Assembly: GCA_003645185.1 (NCBI GenBank)
Contig: QNEL01000018.1
Location: 1 to 34,279 of the forward strand
Length of the DNA: 34,279 bases
Direction of reading: 5' to 3'
Source of the DNA: Candidatus Parabeggiatoa sp. nov. 3
GTDB lineage: Bacteria > Pseudomonadota > Gammaproteobacteria > Beggiatoales > Beggiatoaceae
The translations under genes and the position numbers were made by a program. The notes beneath the pieces are model-generated. The model was not told the origin of the DNA, did no database searches, and saw only the letters and a program-made list of their open reading frames with translations. Positions 1 to 8,047 of the stretch are shown here, one piece after another; the stretch's first letter is position 1; each line of letters opens with the position of its first letter.

Positions 1-120
1 CAAGGGGCAACCACAAGGGATTGCCCCTACGAACCGCCCGTAGGGGCAATCCCTTGTGGTTGCCCCTCTTCTTGGTTGTTTCTTTTAATTAAAATACCTG
101 AAAATTTATGGTTCAGTACT
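1..120. repeat. Right part of a MITE, cut by the window edge
   Basis: Bases 1-66 hold two opposed copies of the GGGGCAACCACAAGGGATTG-type palindromic repeat. They are followed by an end sequence (about 66-120) that is the reverse complement of the left end of the complete element at 6955-7218. The terminal AGTACT (115-120) is followed by TA, as in the complete copy. The left end of this copy lies outside the window. Confidence 0.7.
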
Positions 121-166
121 TATATCCTCCTATCTGGGCAAAACGGCAGACAATTAGAGGCTAACT

Positions 167-1414
167 ATGTTAAAGACTGAATTACTGGAAATTATCACTA
201 ATGGTGAAAATTCAGGGGTAGAGTTTAAGAGCGACGATATCCGCCCAGAACAACTGGCTAAAGAAATTGTTGCTTTAGCGAATTTTCAAGGTGGCAAAGT
301 GATTATTGGTGTAGAGGACGATGGAACCATTTCTGGTATTCAGCGCCATAATCTTGAAGAATGGGTCATGAATATTTTTCAAGATAGAATTCATCCGCTT
401 ATTTTGCCGTTTTATGAACAAATAAAAGTGAATGATAAAACCGTTGCTGTGATCAGCTTTCCTCCAGGCATTTCAAAGCCTTATGTGCTCAGAGACAAAA
501 AAGCGGAGAAAATTTATATTCGCGTAGGTTCAACATCCCGAGCGGCTACCCGCGAGCAACAAATGCGTCTTTTTGAACTAGGCGGCATGTTGCACACCGA
601 AGCGATGCCCGTTCCCAAAACCGATATCAACTGTCTTGATGAAGCAAGATTGCAAAATTACCTGAAAGCGATTATTAAAGTTCCAGAAATACCTCAAACC
701 GTTGCTGAATGGGAAAAAAGACTACTAAGCATGGGGTTTTTAACGGAAGTAGAAAATCAACTTTATTGTTCAATAGCCGGCTTAGTGCTATTTGGTAAAA
801 ATCCACGTCGTTATTTGAAACAATCAGGATTAAGAGTTTTTGCTTTTGCCCGTGAAGATAAAGAATATCAAGCTTTACTTGACGATATTTTAGAGGGCCC
901 GCTAGTGGGACGATTTGATACAGACTCTCAAAAAAGCTTGATTGATGCTGGCATTATTGAACGTGTTATTGAACAAATAAAGCCTTTTATTTCAAAGGAA
1001 GAGAATACTATTGATGAGCATTTCAGAAGAGAGACTCAGTGGCTTTATCCGCTTGAAGCCATTAGAGAAGTTATCGTTAACGCACTAGCCCATCGTGATT
1101 GGACGCGCTTCGTTGAAATAGAAATTGGCATTTATGCCGATAGGTTTGAGATTATCAGTCCAGGCAGTTTGCAAAATTCAATGACGATTGAAAAAATGCT
1201 CGCAGGGCAACGTTCACCCAGAAACATCCTCATCATGGAAGTCTTGCGCGACTATGGTTATGTCGATTATAGAGGAATGGGCATTAGGAGCAAAGTCGTT
1301 CCTCTTATGAGAAAGATAAACGATGCCGATCCTATTTTTGAAGCGACAGAAGATTATTTAAAAACAGTCCTTCCCAAAAAACAAGCATCTGAGGTGAAGC
1401 AAAACTCAATTTAA
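167..1414 (+). CDS. AlbA_2/Schlafen-type ATP-binding transcriptional regulator
   Basis: This 415-residue protein matches the COG2865-type layout. An N-terminal AlbA_2 (Schlafen-like) domain spans about residues 10-130, with the typical GVEFKSDD opening and the IIGVEDDG and YIRVGSTSR motifs. A C-terminal HATPase_c_4-like part holds EAIREVIVNALAHRDW near residue 300. Such proteins are cytoplasmic and usually called putative transcriptional regulators or ATP-binding proteins; the true substrate is unknown. The ATG at 167 is supported by an AGAGG-like ribosome site 6 bases upstream. The length is normal for the family and the frame is intact. No partner gene lies beside it: both flanks are repeat-rich non-coding DNA. 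The family is often found in accessory regions, sometimes near defence genes, but nothing here shows that role. Confidence 0.85.
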   Translation: MLKTELLEIITNGENSGVEFKSDDIRPEQLAKEIVALANFQGGKVIIGVEDDGTISGIQRHNLEEWVMNIFQDRIHPLILPFYEQIKVNDKTVAVISFPPGISKPYVLRDKKAEKIYIRVGSTSRAATREQQMRLFELGGMLHTEAMPVPKTDINCLDEARLQNYLKAIIKVPEIPQTVAEWEKRLLSMGFLTEVENQLYCSIAGLVLFGKNPRRYLKQSGLRVFAFAREDKEYQALLDDILEGPLVGRFDTDSQKSLIDAGIIERVIEQIKPFISKEENTIDEHFRRETQWLYPLEAIREVIVNALAHRDWTRFVEIEIGIYADRFEIISPGSLQNSMTIEKMLAGQRSPRNILIMEVLRDYGYVDYRGMGIRSKVVPLMRKINDADPIFEATEDYLKTVLPKKQASEVKQNSI

Positions 1415-1705
1415 ATCACATTAAATCCAAACCCTCTCCAAACTCTGCGATACGTTGCGATATCAAGTCATGAGCGGTGAGGTACGGCTGTAAGATATGC
1501 CCTTTGCTTTGATTCAGGATTTACCGAATTGACCATTTATTTTTGGGAAAACAATCTCTGCGGCCCTCTTGGAATGCATGTTATTTTGCTTTTATTTGTT
1601 TTCAATTCGTATTTTCGTTCTACTGATAATACAAAACGAATATGTTGGCAAGGGATAACTTAAGCAAATCCAACGAATTCACTCCCCTGAACTATTCGCC
1701 AATAA

Positions 1706-1987
1706 CTCAAAAAATTATGCCCGTTTGCTTGAGAAAATGGAGTACAGCGGATGACGTGGATAAACGAATAAGGCATAACAATCCTTGATTATTTAGGGGT
1801 GGAGACTTCTCAAATAGCCACGAATAGATAAGTCAACTCAGGGATTATCTATCTCATCGATGAATAGGCTATGTTTGAGGGGTTTAATTCGTTTAGCAAC
1901 AAAATTCGTTGTACTCAGTTCATCCTCATGTGCGTACTGTCTCAAAAAATTATGCCCGTTTGCTTGAGGAAATGGAGTACAGCGGAT
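1706..1987. repeat. 47-bp direct repeat, two copies
   Basis: The copies at 1706-1752 and 1941-1987 differ at one base (GAGAAAATGG against GAGGAAATGG). Both start CTCAAAAAATTATGCCCG and end ACAGCGGAT. Confidence 0.85.
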
Positions 1988-2071
1988 CTGGGGAATGAGC
2001 GGATTGGTGAGGGGGTGTTGAACAAATCTAAAAATATGATAGAACGCTGATGGCCGACTGATTGTCATGAT

Positions 2072-2110
2072 TTTCACGCTAAAGACAGCGAAGCGAACTT
2101 TAGCGTGAAA
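2072..2110. repeat. Inverted repeat (hairpin)
   Basis: The arms TTTCACGCTAAAG (2072-2084) and CTTTAGCGTGAAA (2098-2110) are perfectly complementary over 13 bp around a 13-base loop. They belong to the TTTCACGC...GCGTGAAA palindrome family scattered over the window, here embedded in a TAGAACGCTGAT-type repeat. Confidence 0.8.
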
Positions 2111-2217
2111 CGCTGATTAACACCAATCCGTTCAACAGATGGTGGGCAAGCGTTTGGTTCGTTTTTGGGTTGATCTTGACTTTATTGCCGACAGCGATCC
2201 CACCCTACGCTTTATTC

Positions 2218-2300
2218 CTGAACACACCCTTGCACCAATCCGTTAAATCCCCATATCTGTTGTACTGAACACACCCTTGCACCAATCCGTTAAATCCCCA
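2218..2300. repeat. 36-bp direct repeat, two copies
   Basis: An identical 36-bp unit (CTGAACACACCCTTGCACCA... to ...AAATCCCCA) occurs at 2218-2253 and 2265-2300, separated by 11 bases. Confidence 0.85.
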
Positions 2301-2350
2301 GAGCCAAAGTACTAATGGTGGGTTCGCTGTCGGTGAAAATTTAATTAATT

Positions 2351-2583
2351 ACTGATGTTACGCACCCAGATTCTTTTTTTGATAAAAAACGGGCCCAAAA
2401 GTTAATTTGCCAGTAGATTTGCTCTGCCTCGCGTCTAAGGCAGAGCAAATATGGCATTGAGACGCGAGGCATCGCGTCTCTACATCGTTGATTTTAAATA
2501 ACTTATTGATTTTAAAAATTAAAATAGAAATTCAAATTTTTAAGTGTTTGAATAGACACAGAAGTTGAGTGCGTAACATCAGT
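2351..2583. mobile_element. MITE-like element, 233 bp, with 15-bp terminal inverted repeats
   Basis: The ends ACTGATGTTACGCAC (2351-2365) and GTGCGTAACATCAGT (2569-2583) are perfect inverted repeats, and the similarity extends weakly inward. Both sides are flanked by TAATTAAT (2342-2349 and 2584-2591), which could be a target duplication. The interior holds a 12-bp-stem hairpin (2417-2450, ATTTGCTCTGCC paired with GGCAGAGCAAAT) and no reading frame. The right end coincides with the last base of the stop codon of the neighbouring solute-binding protein gene. Confidence 0.7.
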
Positions 2584-3512
2584 TAATTAATAACTTCTTC
2601 AATACTGCTGACGGCTTTTTTAAAAAGCCACTTGGCTTTAGCAGTCAGCGAGTTTGAAGGTAATAAATCTGGATTCATCACGATGATACTCAGCGCATCC
2701 AGCAATTTCTTATCAACCTTGCTTTCATTAACCACGACTCCTAACCATGTTACCAGCGTTTTAAGCTGTGTTTGTCTAAAACCTAAAAAACCACTTGTCA
2801 CGGCTACTTCCATGATGTCATAAATACGGAGCTTTCCAATCTTCGCTATGGCAAATGAGGGGTGGTTAATGGTGATGAAAAGCAATTCATCATGTGCCAT
2901 AACGGCTTGAATGAGTTCATTTTCCGGATCGGGCAGGGTAATAAAACAGACTAAATCGCGTCGTCCAGAAAGTAGCCTGTTGATCTCTTTCATCGTGTTG
3001 TCTTCGTGATAAAACTCAACCTCTTTCAATTCCGGATCGAGTTTCATCATAGATTGGAAAATACGTGCTGTTGCCCCTTTTTCATTGCCAACAGAGATTT
3101 TCAGGGGCGTTTCCTGCTTATCGGTGAGATCATCATAAGTCACCACATTGCCCCCTTTGTAAGCCACACAAAATAGTGCTTGGGGTATCAATTTGCCGCC
3201 AACTAACAACAAATTTTCATCCGGATCATTTTCTGGCCCCAAATGCTGTGCAACCACATCAAGTGGACTAAGCGCGATAGGGGTTTTCCCAGAAATCACA
3301 TTATCAATGTTTTCTTGACTACTCGCAGCCGGTACGGCAACAACGGTATAATCATACTCCTGCAAAGCTTCGTTAAACGCTTGGATAATGATCTGAGTGT
3401 GTCCTTGAGGAAGCGTACCTGTACTGATTTTCACGGTTTCAGCCAAAACCGTTGTGAGTGAAACGAGAAGGGAGAGCGTAAAAAACAACGTGATCAAGAA
3501 GCCATTTTTCAT
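2583..3512 (-). CDS. TAXI-type solute-binding protein, paralogue 1
   Basis: This 309-residue protein starts with a clear signal peptide (MKNGFLITLFFTLSLLVSLT, ending about ...VLAET). It then follows the TAXI (TRAP-associated extracytoplasmic immunogenic) binding-protein pattern: an early VKISTGTLPQGHT segment, SSQENIDNVISGK near residue 65, and a C-terminal helical end. In that family the protein binds a small carboxylated ligand in the periplasm and hands it to a DctQM-like permease. No permease gene is nearby, so a sensory or orphan role is possible. It is clearly a paralogue of the next gene (3769-4695), with shared ENIDNV, YDDLTD, RLLSGRRDLVCF and GFLGF blocks. The start has an AAAGG site about 10 bases upstream. 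The stop codon abuts a MITE end. Confidence 0.8.
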   Translation of the reverse strand: MKNGFLITLFFTLSLLVSLTTVLAETVKISTGTLPQGHTQIIIQAFNEALQEYDYTVVAVPAASSQENIDNVISGKTPIALSPLDVVAQHLGPENDPDENLLLVGGKLIPQALFCVAYKGGNVVTYDDLTDKQETPLKISVGNEKGATARIFQSMMKLDPELKEVEFYHEDNTMKEINRLLSGRRDLVCFITLPDPENELIQAVMAHDELLFITINHPSFAIAKIGKLRIYDIMEVAVTSGFLGFRQTQLKTLVTWLGVVVNESKVDKKLLDALSIIVMNPDLLPSNSLTAKAKWLFKKAVSSIEEVIN

Positions 3513-3768
3513 ATAGATGTACCTTTTAGAGGAATAGATAGAAAGGGGAAAAAATTAAGCTTTTGCGTGAACCGAATGGAAGCTACGCTAAATATCAGCG
3601 TTCTATAGATTTTCAGTTCATTACGGCAATATTTTAAATTTAAAAAGGGCGATAACAAAGGTTCGCCCCTACATTGGCCTTGTAGGGGCTGCCCTTGCGT
3701 GTTCGCGCTGTTTTGGCCGGAAATTATTCTGAAAATCGAGATCAAATCAGCCCTTCCAACATCATAAA
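3513..3768. other. Spacer between TAXI paralogues
   Basis: The spacer contains a degenerate palindromic repeat (about 3645-3710) in which a GGGCGATAACAAAGGTTCGCC-like stretch meets an inverted TAGGGGCTGCCC copy. No gene is supported; the 78-codon minus-strand frame at 3509-3745 is repeat-derived. Confidence 0.5.
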
Positions 3769-4695
3769 TTAATTTGTGACTTTCGCCTTAAGTTGTTCAA
3801 ACAAGGCTTTTGCTTTAGCAGCCAACGAATCGGGCCGCAACAAATTGTCTTGCAACGCCACTTTAGACAACACTTTCAACAATATCTCGTCTGTCAATTT
3901 TTCATTGACAACCAATCCTACCCATGTCACAAGGGTTTTCACCTTTTTGGCTCCAAAACCCAAAAAACCTTTGCTAATCGTGATTTCCATTAAGTCGTAC
4001 ACGCGAATGCCACCGACTTTCGCTTGGGTAAAGACGGGTTTATTGATGTTGATAAACATCAATTTTTTGTGATCAAGAACGGTTTTAACCAGCTCATTCT
4101 CAAGATTAGGCATGATCACAAAACAAACCAAATCCCGCCCCCCTGACAAAAGACGGTTAAGTTGTACTGTCGGGTTACCTTCCCTGATCAGTTTCACCTG
4201 ACTCAGTTTCGGGTCGAGTTTCATCAGATACTCGAAAGTCCGTGCTGTACCACTGCCTGTTTTACCCACTGAGACGATAAGGTTTTTTTTCAGTGGATCC
4301 GTCAGATCATCATAAGAGGCCACTTTACCGCCCTCTTTAGCGGCACAAAACAAGGCTTCAGGCGCAAATTGGCCCATAAAAATCAAATCCCCTTGAGCCT
4401 CGGCCGGCCTTTCCCCTATCATATTCAGTGCAGCGACATCCAATTGACTTAAGCCAGCCTGCATTTTTCCAGCCCAAACATTATCAATGTTTTCTTGGCT
4501 ACCTGCCGAGGTTTCGGCATGGGCGCGATAGCCATATTTGATTAACGCTTGATTAAGCGCAGGCACAATGGTATTAGTATATTCGCCATCTTCACCACCT
4601 GCTGCGATTTGGATGGTTTCTGCATAAGCCATTGTCATCGTTGCCAGCAATGCGGTTGTTGAAAGAAAGCTAACAAAGTGTTTCTTCATAGTCAA
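3769..4695 (-). CDS. TAXI-type solute-binding protein, paralogue 2
   Basis: This exported protein of 308 residues (306 from the internal ATG) has a signal peptide (KKHFVSFLSTTALLATMTMA, cut near AYAET). The mature part opens IQIAAGGEDGEYTNT and carries SAGSQENIDNVWAGK, YDDLTD, TGSGTARTFEYL and RLLSGGRDLVCF, as in TAXI binding proteins. It likely binds a small ligand in the periplasm; the partner transporter is not visible. Two starts compete. A TTG at 4695 has AAGGAG at ideal spacing (7 bases), while the ATG at 4689 gives 13 bases and the conventional MKKH signal peptide. The two paralogues lie in tandem with 256 bases of repeat DNA between them, so they probably have separate promoters. Confidence 0.8.
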   Translation of the reverse strand: MTMKKHFVSFLSTTALLATMTMAYAETIQIAAGGEDGEYTNTIVPALNQALIKYGYRAHAETSAGSQENIDNVWAGKMQAGLSQLDVAALNMIGERPAEAQGDLIFMGQFAPEALFCAAKEGGKVASYDDLTDPLKKNLIVSVGKTGSGTARTFEYLMKLDPKLSQVKLIREGNPTVQLNRLLSGGRDLVCFVIMPNLENELVKTVLDHKKLMFININKPVFTQAKVGGIRVYDLMEITISKGFLGFGAKKVKTLVTWVGLVVNEKLTDEILLKVLSKVALQDNLLRPDSLAAKAKALFEQLKAKVTN

Positions 4696-4970
4696 TTACA
4701 AACTCCTTTTTGGTATAAACTTCAATTTTTAAAACCTACCGCTGATTATAACTAACCCCTATAAAAATAGGTTAATATTGTTTTAAACGCGAATATAATA
4801 TATTAATTAACTATTAGGTATCAAGCGTTGGGTGGGCAACGTGCTTGCCCACTGCTCCGATCTGATAAATTCGCGATTTGACTTTAATCTTTAGCATCGC
4901 TTGTCGGGCGAGCAAGACGGTTGCCCACCATTCCGATCTATACTTTGCCTATCAACACAAACTTTGCACC

Positions 4971-5321
4971 TTTGCGATAAAAATAATAGGATAGCCCTGT
5001 TTTTATCCAATTCGACATACCCAACAGTATCGTAAATACGCGAATTCGTTATTCACTGATAACTGATTTCCACATTTAGCTTCGCTGGCCTTCGGCTCAC
5101 GCAAAAGTTTCGCTTCGCGAAGCGAAACTTGCGCGCAAAAACTTTATTTCACGCTTTTCGCGAAGCGAAATTTTAGCGTGAGCCTTCGGTGCGCGAAGCT
5201 AAATGTGGAACTGATAACTGATAATGCCGCTTTGCGATAAAAATAATAGGATAACCCTGTTTTTATCCAATTCGACATACCCAACAGTATCGTGAATACG
5301 CGAAAGCGTTATTCACTGATA
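4971..5321. repeat. 91-bp direct repeat pair flanking a palindromic module
   Basis: The copies at 4971-5061 and 5231-5321 are offset by 260 bases and differ at about five positions. Both start TTTGCGATAAAAATAATAGG and end TTATTCACTGATA. The 169 bases between them hold nested CGCGAAGCG and GCGCGCAAAAAC palindromes. Confidence 0.8.
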
Positions 5322-5367
5322 TAGCGTTTCCCAATTGAATGAAGTACAGAATCAATCATAAAAATCA

Positions 5368-5411
5368 ATTTCACGCCAATGTTTTTGCGCGCAAAAACAT
5401 TGGCGTGAAAT
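5368..5411. repeat. Perfect 44-bp palindrome with GCGCGC centre
   Basis: Reading from ATTTCACGCC to GGCGTGAAAT, every base pairs with its mirror around a centre between 5389 and 5390 (TTTTTGCGCGCAAAAA core). It has no loop, so it could extrude as a cruciform. It is the longest perfect member of the family. Confidence 0.9.
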
Positions 5412-5913
5412 GTGAAATATTAAAATGCTAAGGCCCCTCAATGGGTTGAATGTGAATAGCCTTAGGCAACCCTCATCGTTAGACACAAGTCTTTAATTAT
5501 TTGATTTTAATAATATTTATTAAATGGTGGGCAACCACGTTACCCACCATTTCACATTTAGCGTAGCAGATCGAAGGTTCATTTAAGAAGTTGCGCGCAA
5601 CTTTATTTCTTAGCGTAGTTTAGCTTCGCTGTACAAAGCGCGTGAAATACAGTTTTTGCGCGCAAAAACTTTTGCGTGAGCCTTCGGTGCGCGAAGCTAA
5701 ATACATTTTGATTTTTAAATGGGGCAGGCAACAAAAACACGTTACCGGCCCTCTACATTTTGATTTTTAAATGGGGCCGGCAACAAAAACACGTTTCGCG
5801 CAGCGAAGTATAGCGCGCAAAACTTTTGGCGCGAACCCACCATTTCACGCAGCGAAGTATAGCGAAGCGCAACGTAGCGCGTGAAATACATTTTGATTTA
5901 TGTATAACGATGA

Positions 5914-5953
5914 GATAACTGATAACTGATAACTGATAACTGATAACTGATAA
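5914..5953 (+). repeat. Heptamer tandem repeat (GATAACT)n before a start codon
   Basis: Five perfect GATAACT units (5914-5948) and a partial sixth end directly at the ATG at 5955. The array occupies the place where the ribosome site of the downstream gene should be. Confidence 0.9.
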
Positions 5954-5954
5954 A

Positions 5955-6752
5955 ATGACACACATCATAGACTTCTCTCCTGAATTGGAAAAATTCAGAG
6001 ATAAAATCGAAGGCTCTCTCAAGCCTTATATTCACATTACCCCGACAGAAACAAAGGACTTAACCTTATGGCAAAGTCAATTTGGTGGCTTGCCCTATAT
6101 GCCAAAGGGTAGCGAATATCCCAGAGATTCTAAAGGGAATCCATTGTTTTTACTGGCTCAAATCAATTTTGCACAAGTGCCTGAATTTGAAGGATTGCCA
6201 CAAGAAGGCATTTTGCAATTTTACATTGCAGACGCTGAGGATTGTGGCTTAGATTTTGACAAGCTCACACAACAAGATCAATTTCGTGTGCTATATTTTC
6301 CAGACGTTTTCAAATCCGAAACCGATTTAGTCACTGATTTTAGCTTTTTGCCACAGCCCAAATCCTTTATATTGCCTAATGGCAGAACTTGCGCCTTAGG
6401 ATTTGCGGAAAATGCAATGCCGGTTAATATCGAAGATTTCCAATTTGATGCATTGATGGGTGAAAATTTCTTCACACAATTTGGAGAAAAAGAAGAGGAT
6501 ATTAGACGAGAATATGTCGAGGCATTTGAACCCTACGGGCATAGAATAGGAGGCTATGCCTACTTTACCCAAGAAGATCCTCGCTCTTCTTTTGCCGGCG
6601 GCGAAGAATACCGTTTACTCTTGCAAATCGATAGCGACCCGAATATTGATTTAATATGGGGAGACACAGGAGTCGGCCACTTTTTTATTAGCCAAACTGA
6701 TTTAGGCAACCTAGATTTTTCTAGGGTACTTTATTATTGGGATTGCCATTAA
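5955..6752 (+). CDS. YwqG family protein (DUF1963)
   Basis: This 265-residue soluble protein matches the YwqG/DUF1963 family. It has an early LWQSQFGGLPYMPKGSEYP segment (about residues 38-56), LFLLAQINFAQVP, and a C-terminal LLLQIDSDPNIDLIWGDTGV and FFISQTDL block. The biochemical function of this family is not established. It has neither a signal peptide nor membrane segments. The length is normal. The start is unusual: the bases before the ATG are the GATAACT heptamer array and no Shine-Dalgarno sequence is visible. Changes in repeat number could therefore alter spacing of promoter or leader. It is flanked by repeats on both sides and probably monocistronic. Confidence 0.85.
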   Translation: MTHIIDFSPELEKFRDKIEGSLKPYIHITPTETKDLTLWQSQFGGLPYMPKGSEYPRDSKGNPLFLLAQINFAQVPEFEGLPQEGILQFYIADAEDCGLDFDKLTQQDQFRVLYFPDVFKSETDLVTDFSFLPQPKSFILPNGRTCALGFAENAMPVNIEDFQFDALMGENFFTQFGEKEEDIRREYVEAFEPYGHRIGGYAYFTQEDPRSSFAGGEEYRLLLQIDSDPNIDLIWGDTGVGHFFISQTDLGNLDFSRVLYYWDCH

Positions 6753-6954
6753 TTTCGGAACGAAGGCATTGGGCAACCATAAAAATTTGTGCATTGTAGG
6801 TGAGAGCCATTTAAGATTTTTGGATATAACGCTTTTTCAACAAGCTCAAACAACAGATTGGACTGATTTAAAAAATCAGCGTAAATCATGAACATCAGTC
6901 TCATCAGCGTTCTATCATATCACCCAAGCGCAATTTTTTATGGTTACCATGCTA
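6753..6954. other. Spacer with a TAGAACGCTGAT-type repeat
   Basis: No gene is seen. About 6850-6916 resembles one half of the repeat found complete at 26622-26722, ending in ATCAGCGTTCTATC (6903-6916); the other end is degenerate. Confidence 0.5.
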
Positions 6955-7218
6955 AGTACTGAACCATAAATTTTCAGGTATTTTATTCTAAAGATAACCA
7001 AGAAAAGGGGCAACCACAAGGGATTGCCCCTACAAGCCTTAATATATACTCTAAACGTTCAAGTTTTCAGGCAAAAGTTTTTGCGCGCAAAAACTTTTGC
7101 CTGAAACGGATTTTCAAAGGGGCAACCACAAGGGTTGCCCCTACAAAGCGTCCGTAGGGGCAATCCCTTGTGGTTGCCCTTTACGGGTAAAATACCTGTT
7201 TATTTGTGCTTCAGTACT
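6955..7218. mobile_element. 264-bp MITE with TA target duplication
   Basis: The terminal inverted repeats start AGTACTGAACCATAAATT (6955 on) and end GTGCTTCAGTACT (to 7218), with inner ends TCAGGTATTTT and AAAATACCTG. TA dinucleotides flank both sides (6953-6954 and 7219-7220), as expected for IS630/Tc1-mariner-type mobilisation. The interior holds three GGGGCAACC...TTGCCCC repeat copies and a perfect 42-bp palindrome (7065-7106). There is no reading frame. A second, truncated copy lies at 1-120. Confidence 0.8.
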
Positions 7219-7232
7219 TATATTAATTAATA

Positions 7233-7327
7233 AGGCGGTTGCGGCTAAATAAAATACCCGCACAAAATAAAAATAAACCAATAAAAATGGGGTTCTATAC
7301 GGGTATATTATTTTCCCGCTACCGCCT
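7233..7327. repeat. Nested inverted repeats upstream of nadD
   Basis: The outer arms AGGCGGTTGCGG (7233-7244) and CCGCTACCGCCT (7316-7327) pair with one mismatch, and the inner arms ATACCCG (7254-7260) and CGGGTAT (7300-7306) are perfect. The structure ends 46 bases before the nadD start, so it may be a small repeat element, a transcript end or leader structure. Confidence 0.6.
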
Positions 7328-7373
7328 AATAAGACAACCCAACCCATCAATACGCGCCATCCCTCTGTAATAG

Positions 7374-8030
7374 ATGACAAATGAAACTAAACCAATCGGC
7401 CTGTTAGGAGGCACCTTTAACCCTATTCATCATGGGCATTTACGTTTAGCACTCGAATTATATGAGCGATTAGAATTAGCCGAAGTCCGTTTAATACCGT
7501 CAGCGCAGCCCCCCCATCGAAAACAACCGAGTGTCAGTAGTCAACTGCGTTTAGAAATGGTACAAGCGGCGATTGAAAACGTAAAAGGATTAAGCGTTGA
7601 TGATAGAGAATTACGACGAAGCGGCTTATCCTATACCATCGACACGCTAAGCAGCTTACGCCAAGACTATCCTCAACAGTCTTTATGTTTAATTTTAGGG
7701 CGAGATGCGTTTTTAGGCTTACCCCAATGGCATCAATGGGAACTTCTTCTCAGCCAAGCCCACATTTTAGTCGTCGAACGCCGACAAGAGAGTCGCTTAC
7801 CCGAAAAGCAAAAAGAAGCCATAAAATATTTTTGGCAAACACATCAAACCACTAGCCGAGACGATTTGAAAAAACAACGGGCCGGCTGCATTTGGCTAGA
7901 AGAAAACCTGCCCACTTTAGATATATCAGCAACCCAAATTCGCCACCTCATCGCCACTGGTAAAAATCCTTGTTATTTGCTCCCCCAGGCCGTATTAAAT
8001 ATCATTAATACCCATCAGCTTTATCGCTAA
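7374..8030 (+). CDS. nadD: Nicotinate-nucleotide adenylyltransferase
   Basis: This enzyme transfers AMP from ATP to nicotinate mononucleotide, making deamido-NAD+ in cytoplasmic NAD biosynthesis. The 218-residue length is typical. The nucleotide-binding GGTFNPIHHGHLRLA motif (residues 11-25) is intact, followed by RLIPSAQPPHR. LGRDAFLGLPQWHQW near residue 107 and the C-terminal ISATQIRHLIATGK motif complete the family signature. Seventeen bases separate it from rsfS, the conserved arrangement in many bacteria, so they are likely co-transcribed. No strong ribosome site precedes the ATG at 7374, but the glycine-rich motif sits 10 residues in, as expected, so this start is favoured. Confidence 0.95.
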   Translation: MTNETKPIGLLGGTFNPIHHGHLRLALELYERLELAEVRLIPSAQPPHRKQPSVSSQLRLEMVQAAIENVKGLSVDDRELRRSGLSYTIDTLSSLRQDYPQQSLCLILGRDAFLGLPQWHQWELLLSQAHILVVERRQESRLPEKQKEAIKYFWQTHQTTSRDDLKKQRAGCIWLEENLPTLDISATQIRHLIATGKNPCYLLPQAVLNIINTHQLYR

Positions 8031-8047
8031 CCATTTAATTAATTATT

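Larger units (their letters stand above)
1415..2350. other. Gene-free repeat-rich spacer
   Basis: No convincing gene is seen. The stretch holds a 47-bp direct repeat, a 36-bp direct repeat, a hairpin at 2072-2110, part of a TAGAACGCTGAT-type repeat (about 2038-2125) and a GGAATGCATGTTATTTTGCT repeat near 1571 that recurs near 8534 and, in part, near 21365. The 79-codon minus-strand reading frame at 1838-2077 is made of these repeats. Confidence 0.6.
4696..5954. other. 1.26-kb gene-free spacer packed with palindromes and repeats
   Basis: No gene is supported. The spacer contains GTGGGCAAC/GTTGCCCAC hairpins (about 4825-4940 and 5524-5552), a 91-bp direct repeat pair, a perfect 44-bp palindrome, and at least three stretches (5085-5215, 5560-5705, 5790-5890) made of CGCGAAGCGAAA, GCGCGCAAAA and GCGTGAAA modules in both orientations. 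A heptamer array lies immediately before the next gene. Confidence 0.6.

Noticed and set aside
1838-2077. 79-codon minus-strand frame
   Set aside because: It consists of the 47-bp repeat and TAGAACGCTGAT-type repeat; the protein has no gene-like features.
5753-6022. 89-codon minus-strand frame over the heptamer array and YwqG start
   Set aside because: It translates the GATAACT array (SVISYQLSVISY) and palindrome modules; repeat artefact.
7141-7380. 79-codon hydrophobic minus-strand frame upstream of nadD
   Set aside because: Its C-terminal third is MITE sequence, its start overlaps the nadD start, and the hydrophobic part is the inverted-repeat leader.
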